From Cavia porcellus (lineage: Eukaryota; Chordata; Mammalia; Rodentia; Caviidae), in assembly GCF_034190915.1 (NCBI RefSeq), contig NW_026947500.1, forward strand, positions 22,876,501 through 22,940,500: DNA of 64,000 bases, read 5' to 3'. Positions 58,917 through 64,000 of this stretch are shown one piece after another. The stretch's first letter is position 1, and each line of letters begins with the position of its first letter. Made by a program: the position numbers and the translations under genes. The notes beneath the pieces were generated by a model. It did not search any database. It saw nothing but the letters and a program-made list of their open reading frames with translations, and was not told the origin of the DNA.

Positions 58917-59149
58917 TCGAGGCTGGGCACAGCACAGTGGAGGGAGCCTACAGAGTAGGCTCAAGACCTTGGGTTGCATCCCTAGCACTGCAAAAAGAAA
59001 ACAAAGGTGGGGGCACCTCCTCCCAAGAGAATAGATTTGAAAGGTGGCAGGCTCGGGGCTGGGGATTTAGCTTAGCAGCATAAATGCCTGCCTTGTGCAG
59101 GCAGGCAGTTGTGGGTTCGATCCCCGGTACTGATAAAAAGGAAAAAGAC

Positions 59150-59183
<34 letters not shown>
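58917..59183 (+). mobile_element. Old ID and young ID
   Basis: Old ID 58917-59003. Young ID 59055-59183, whose anticodon arm has expanded to 'ccttgtgcaggcaggc', flanked by 'ggtggcaggctc' / 'agtggcaggctc'. Confidence 0.88.
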
Positions 59184-59184
<1 letters not shown>

Positions 59185-59384
59185 GTGGCAGGCTCTGCCA
59201 GATGCCCTCCCCACACCATCCACAAGCTGGTCTGTAGTGGCCTCAGTGGGGAGCTGCACGCTCTAAGCAAGGCTGACGAGGACACGGTGTCACAGGTGTG
59301 GTACTGCAGTCCTGCATGAGGAAGACAGATCTCTCTGCTAGGTTAGGGTATTGTAGGTAGAAGACCCCGCCATAGAGCCCTGTT

Positions 59385-60265
59385 GTAGTCAGGGGTTATA
59401 CACAGAGAACAACTAGGATTAGGACATGGAGTTTATAATATTTTTATAATGGTCACCCGAAGTTAACAGGGAAATGCAGGAAATCTATCCACAACACCAA
59501 AGACATAGATTATTTAGTCAAGAGCCTAAACCCCACGGCAATGTCCCACATGAGTCCAGATAAAAACCCTGAGCTCAGGACAATGCCTCCCACGAGTCCA
59601 ACTGGAAGTCCAGAGCCCACAAGAAGGACTCACGCCAGTCTTTTATGGATCCATGTCGGGAAGACCCAAGGGTTAGTGGTGGAAGCCAGAGAAAGTTTAT
59701 GCCAGCAGGATGAAGGAGCTGTGCTAGTGGCATGAGGGTTCTATGCTGGAGCTGAGAAATCACACTTACAACAAAGACCAGGGCTATCCTGAAAGGCACC
59801 ACAGCTGTTCTCAACAACATGGAGGCCCTGAGCTCCTCTGCAAGCACAGTTGGGTAGGTGCCAAGAAGCAGCCTGACGAGTTCATCCTGGAGACCAAGCA
59901 ACACGTCTTCCCCTCCGGAGCCAGGAAGCAATGCTCGATGTGAGGACCAAAGCTTCTCCAGGAGAACCAACTGCTCAGACAGCAACTCGTAGGAGAGCCC
60001 ACAATGCCCCCTTAACGCCTCAACCCCTCTCTTCTTTTTTTTTGTGTGTGTTTTTTCGTTTTTATCGGTACCGGGGATCGAACTCACAGCTGCCTGCTTG
60101 CAAGGCAGGTGCTTATGCCGCTGAGCTAAATCCCCAGCCCCAACACCTCTGTTCTTCTCCACCTATTTATCCTGGCAACTTTCCTCAGGTGGAGCATCTT
60201 CACTCAATGCCTTGCTGATGTATTCCAGCTGGTGTTAAGTTGACCACCAGTTTTCAATCCATAAC
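59385..60265. mobile_element. Endogenous-retrovirus LTR-like element, copy B, with young ID inserted
   Basis: Starts 'tgtagtcaggggttatacac' and ends near 'gttaagttgaccaccagttt'. Homologous by eye to copy A at 42370-42900. An antisense ID lies at 60036-60140 between 'caacccctctcttct' and 'caacacctctgttct'. The element itself has no coding content. Confidence 0.55.
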
Positions 60266-60348
60266 AAGCCCCCAGGAGAAAAAGGGCACTGCCTAAGTCA
60301 TATATGGCCTGGCATACTTGACAGGGCGTCAGCTCCCCCACCCTTTTT

Positions 60349-60461
60349 TTTTTTTTTTTTTTTTTTTTTGTCTTTTTCATTTTTATCGGTACCAGGGATC
60401 GAACTCACAACCGCCTGCTTGCAAGGCAGGTGCTTATGCCACTGAGCTAAATCCCCAGCCC
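60349..60461 (-). mobile_element. ID SINE, young
   Basis: Antisense with a long T-run tail; 'ctcccccacccttttt' on both sides. Confidence 0.94.
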
Positions 60462-60479
60462 CTCCCCCACCCTTTTTAG

Positions 60480-60660
60480 TCTTTTGGTGCTGGGGATGGT
60501 GCAGCCACGGGTCTCACCTACGCTAGACAAGTGCTCTACCATTGAGCTACTCCTCTAGCCCTTTTTTATTTTGAGATATCTTGCTAAGTTGCTTGAGCTG
60601 ACTTCCCATCCCAGGCTCTGGAGTACCTGGCATTATAGGCGTGCATCACTGCACCTGGCT
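60480..60660 (-). mobile_element. Old antisense ID-B1 composite
   Basis: ID part 60480-60561 ('ctctaccattgagctactcc') and B1 part 60562-60660. Confidence 0.75.
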
Positions 60661-60769
60661 GTCTCTTATATCTGACCCAGTGTTGCTGTTCTGAGAAATG
60701 AGAATAGACCAGAGAAACTTCAAGACTCAGAGTCTGGCCAGGCCTCACCTAATAACCACAGTGGCACAC

Positions 60770-61090
60770 ACAGAGCAGTGGCCACGTGCCAGGCTCTGTA
60801 TAAGCATGTTTTGCGTACTAACTCACTGTATTCACAAAAATTAGCCTGGGGAGGGGTACTGTTTTATCCCCATTTAATGGACAGGAAAGCTGAGGAAGGT
60901 AGAGAGAGATTAAAGGACTTGTCTGTATGCTTGGTTGCTACCCTCTGCTCCCATCATTCCCTATTTCTACTCCCTCTAGCAAGGGACCAAACTTTTCTGA
61001 GCTTCAATTTGCTTCCCAGTAAACTGATAAACAATGCCTCTCCACTCACTGTTTAAAATTAAATGCAATAATGTGATATAATATGTAGCT
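60770..61090. mobile_element. Two MIR-like fragments
   Basis: 'cacgtgccaggctctgtata' to 'gctgaggaaggtagagagag', and 'gagcttcaatttgcttccca' to about 61085, follow the order of MIR elements. Confidence 0.6.
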
Positions 61091-61326
61091 CACAAGATGT
61101 GCAAGCCAAAACTAATAAAGGAAAAGAAGAGCAGAAATTCCTGCCCTTATGTAATTGACATGGCCTTGTCAAGGTTGGGGCAGGTGGGCCCAATAGTAAA
61201 CATCCTACACCACATCTAAGAATTTTCTTTACACTTTAACTTCTCAGACGTCCTTCGCACGGTATGGGATATGTCAGTGGTGATAAAATGCACACTGGAA
61301 TTCAGAGAGGTCAGGACAAAGAGTGA

Positions 61327-61432
61327 TGGGGCTGGGGATTTAGCTTAGCGGCATAAAGCACCTGCCTTGCAAGCAGGCAGTCATGAGTTCGATCCCCGGT
61401 ACCAATAAAAAAGAAAAAGACAAAAAAAGAAA
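61327..61432 (+). mobile_element. ID SINE, young, with perfect 12-bp target duplication
   Basis: 'gacaaagagtga' at 61315-61326 recurs at 61433-61444. Confidence 0.95.
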
Positions 61433-61762
61433 GACAAAGAGTGAAGCTCTGGAGATGAGAGGTCTCTATGGTGAGCCGAGGGCAGCAGTGGGACTTGCTT
61501 TACTGGGGGCATCGAACTCTATCACAGGGTCATTCCAGACTGTCCCCCTGCCCAGAAGAGTTAGGAGGAGTTAGGAGTCACAAAGTCTCAGAGAGAAAAG
61601 AAAAAGCATCTCTTCTACTCCAGCACCTGTGCCTGCGCTTGGCTTCTATGCCGGCTTGCGCTGGGGAGGATCTGTCCCAGGTCACTAGTGTTTATTACAG
61701 CAGGGAATCTCATAATTCCAGTGGGCAGCTGCTGTGCTGGAGAGCTGCTCCTATTGGTTAGT
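61433..61762. other. Unique intergenic sequence
   Basis: Nothing recognised. Confidence 0.4.
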
Positions 61763-61997
61763 TTCTTTTTTTCTTTCCTTCTTTTCCTCCTCCTCTTGTT
61801 CTTCCTCCTCTTTTGTGGTACTGGAGATTGAACCCAGGGCTTTCCACCAATGTTACAGTTTTAAATTTTTTTATTTTTCAGTATTGAGACAGAGTCTCAT
61901 GAAATTGCCCAAGCCTGCCTTGAACTCATGACCAGATCGGCCTGCCTTGGCCTCCTGAGTAGCGGAGGTTACAGGTGTGTGTCTCTGGATCTGACTC
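61763..61997 (-). mobile_element. Antisense ID-B1 composite with pyrimidine-rich tail
   Basis: Pyrimidine run 61763-61813, ID part 61815-61856, B1 part 61868-61997. It mirrors the GA-tailed composite at 24358. Confidence 0.72.
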
Positions 61998-62564
61998 TCC
62001 TGGTTGGTTTTTACCAAGTCTGGAGTCTGTGTGGATTCTTGGACTTCTCTGTTTTGTTTTCCATCGTTCAGAACAGAAAGCTTGAAATCGTCCTTCACTT
62101 CTCTCTCTGACACCAAACAATCCATCAAGAAAGCCTGTGGGCTCTACCCTCCCAACAAGCTCCAGATCTTAAACCCCCCCCCCCCCCGCCACCTCAGCAA
62201 GCCATTGTCATCTCTCATCTGAGTCTCCCCTGAGAAAAGCCTAGTTTGTGGTCACTCACCAGGACTCTGCTCCTGTCAAGCCCCTTCACTCAGCAGTCAC
62301 TCCTTCCTCCTGGAGGGAAAGCCACCTCCTAGGTGCAGAAGGCCTGGCTTGGTCCTCTTCACCACTCCCCTCTACTCCTTAACCTGCTGCAGTCTCTCAG
62401 TGTGCTTGTTCCACAGGCCATTCAGGCTTTGCCCTGGCTACACCTGCTGCTGGCAATGCTCTTCCAGATACCCGAGGAGCAGAGCTCACACTGTCCCCTT
62501 CCTCAACCCATTCCTCCAGTCCCTCTCAGGGACACCCATGCTGACCACCTTAACACTGCAACTT
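61998..62564. other. Unique intergenic sequence
   Basis: A poly-C run at 62176-62188; otherwise nothing recognised. Confidence 0.4.
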
Positions 62565-62795
62565 GGGACTGGGGTTAGAGGTCAGTGGTAGAGCAAATGT
62601 ATAGCAAGCTCACAGTCCTGGGTTCAGCCCCCAGCACCAGGAGAAGAAAGACAAAACAAAACCAGAAAACCTAGGGACTGGGGATTTAGCTCAGCGGCAT
62701 AAGCGCCTGCCTTGCAAGCAGGCAGTTGTGAATTCCATCCCTGGTACCGATAACAGACCAAAAAAAGAAAAAAAAAAAAAACCAAAAAAAAAAAC
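62565..62795 (+). mobile_element. Old ID followed by young ID
   Basis: Old ID 62565-62655. Young ID 62673-62795, inserted in or beside its tail, with near-duplicated 'aaaaccagaaa' flanks. Confidence 0.88.
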
Positions 62796-62959
62796 CAGAA
62801 AGCCCTGTAACTTGTTTTCCTTTCTCCTTCTCCAATCTTGATCCACTTTAGCTGGTTCTGTTTGTGCCACTTAATACTTACTGTACTGTTTGCTGTTTGT
62901 CCTTGCTTCCTTGAAAATTCTTCCGTGGGCAGATCTGTCAGGTTTGTTCACTGATACTC

Positions 62960-63310
62960 CTGCAGAACCTCGATCCAGGGCTTGCTCGAGTAAGTGCTTA
63001 ACAAAGATTTGTTGAGTGAGTTTGCAAATTTAGAGTCAGGTAAATATGCAGCAATTATTTGTCTATGAGGAGAACTAGATGGCTTCAGGGGTGTAAGTAG
63101 GAGACATCTAAACTGGATCTTGAAGTCCACCTGGAAGCTGAGTTAGGTAACTGGGCCACCCATCTGCCGGAGCAAAGTCACAGAGCAGAGAGCACTTGGT
63201 GACAGGGCAAGTCTTAGGGAAAACAGTCAACAAGTGATACTTAGTTGGAGTGGATATTAGCAAGGTAATCTGAGGCCAGATTAAGCAAAGCTTTGAATGC
63301 AGGCTAAAGA
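62960..63310. mobile_element. Ancient interspersed repeat, same family as 41290-41880
   Basis: 'cagagcagagagcacttggt' and 'gaggccagattaagcaaagc' correspond to the same old element family seen in SPINDOC intron 1. Family not named. Confidence 0.4.
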
Positions 63311-64000
63311 CTTCTCCCACAGCCAGCACCAGCAGCATAATTTATGGGGCACAGTGCAAATGGAAATGAAGATGTCTTTGGTTAAAAAAAATTTTTCCAG
63401 GACAGTGACAGTGGTGTATTAACCAAACTTAAGACTCTTCCACACACAGGCACTGGTGTGTCTGACCAGGTCACAAACCCGTGAAGCCAACCTTGCCCAG
63501 GGCCCAGTGGGGAGCCCGTGATAACTGATGATAGCTGGTGAGAGTCTGCTAGCAGAGCAGAGATGTAACTGGAGCTGGACTTCAAGATTATTCTGGTGGC
63601 TGGGTTGGAGGGAGCTGGGGCTGGGAGACTGGTTAGGCAGCCTTCTGCATAGCTAGCGAGGAAGAGGAGGGGAAAGAAGAGGTGGGGTGGGGTCCGGAGG
63701 GCAGAGAGCAGGGGTGAGGCAGGATTGGGGTTTGAAAGAGAAGCACAGTGGAGGGGGCGCCTATTTAGTTGAGGCCAGGGGCTCAGCGGAGACCCTGAAT
63801 ACCAGGTCCTTTGCCTCTCCATCCCTTCTTCTCTTCCCTGCTGTCCAAATCTTGGCCTCGGAGGTGATCAGACACAGCAGTCATTGCTGTGCCTCCCTTT
63901 GGCCACCAGGGGGCAGATTATTCTCATGGATTTTTCAAGTTGAATTTGGGGTGGGGGAGTGGAAGATACTCAGTCCTCGCCTCCTTTTCCATCTCTCAGG
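63311..64000. other. Unique sequence at the right edge
   Basis: No MARK2 exon was recognised, although MARK2 is the expected next gene. Confidence 0.5.
63903..63916 (+). promoter_or_regulatory. CTCF-like motif near the right edge
   Basis: CCACCAGGGGGCAG matches the CTCF core closely, in forward orientation, in unique DNA. Confidence 0.55.

Noticed and set aside
8726..62795. tRNA-like segments with A and B boxes as tRNA-Ala genes
   Set aside because: They lack a proper acceptor stem 3' half, carry the ID tail and A-run, and are flanked by target duplications, so they are SINEs.
63311..64000. First exon of MARK2, or a splice acceptor at the extreme right (ccatctctcag at about 63989-63999)
   Set aside because: No CpG island or MARK2 N-terminal coding sequence is visible. 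The sequence stops right after the possible acceptor, so nothing can be tested.

Overview
This is a stretch of mammalian, almost certainly rodent, nuclear genome. It carries about 65 tRNA-Ala-derived ID SINEs and about 60 7SL-derived B1 SINEs. Many B1 copies have the rodent-type internal repetition of the 'aaggccagcctgaactgcat' segment. The dominant young ID subfamily has a distinctive 3' tail (gataaaaaggaaaaagac plus A-run). It is not the mouse/rat or ground-squirrel form I know, so I favour a non-murid rodent, possibly a hystricognath such as a guinea-pig relative. The species call is inference.

Two protein genes are clearly recognisable. At the left edge, on the minus strand, lie exons 1-3 of ZFTA (C11orf95 in human, the zinc-finger partner of the ependymoma RELA fusion). 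Its start is at 3745 and the last exons run off the left end of the window. On the plus strand from about 39.6 to 52.4 kb lies a complete six-exon SPINDOC (C11orf84, the spindlin-1 docking protein), with start 39940, stop 51919-51921 and AATAAA at 52377. Human 11q13.1 has the same order and orientation (ZFTA minus, SPINDOC plus, then MARK2 plus), so this is a syntenic interval. No MARK2 exon is identifiable before the window ends. The two proteins share a C-X2-C-X14-H-X4-H finger followed by a similar helical segment, so the neighbours are probably old paralogues. Both work in nuclear chromatin and transcription contexts.

Layout: 1-188 is ZFTA intron 3; 188-3745 is ZFTA exons and introns; 3.06-4.74 kb is the ZFTA CpG-island promoter; 4.8-39.5 kb is intergenic and very SINE-rich, with LTR fragments, L1 pieces and an unclassified retroposon family. 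39.59-40.68 kb is the SPINDOC CpG-island promoter and exon 1. 40-52.4 kb holds the SPINDOC introns, exons and 3' UTR. 52.4-64 kb is downstream intergenic sequence with SINEs, an L2 end, MIRs and LTRs.

The items most worth checking are: CTCF-like motifs facing each other at the two promoters, with a third near the right end; two unannotated exon-like segments with good splice signals (38828-39011 and 54707-54811, the second phase-compatible with SPINDOC exon 5); a retroposon family with four copies here; and a 0.4-kb inverted duplication at 17.0 and 18.6-19.0 kb. I found no operons, CRISPR arrays or evident new multi-gene system. This is an ordinary mammalian locus with some interesting transposon and regulatory detail.
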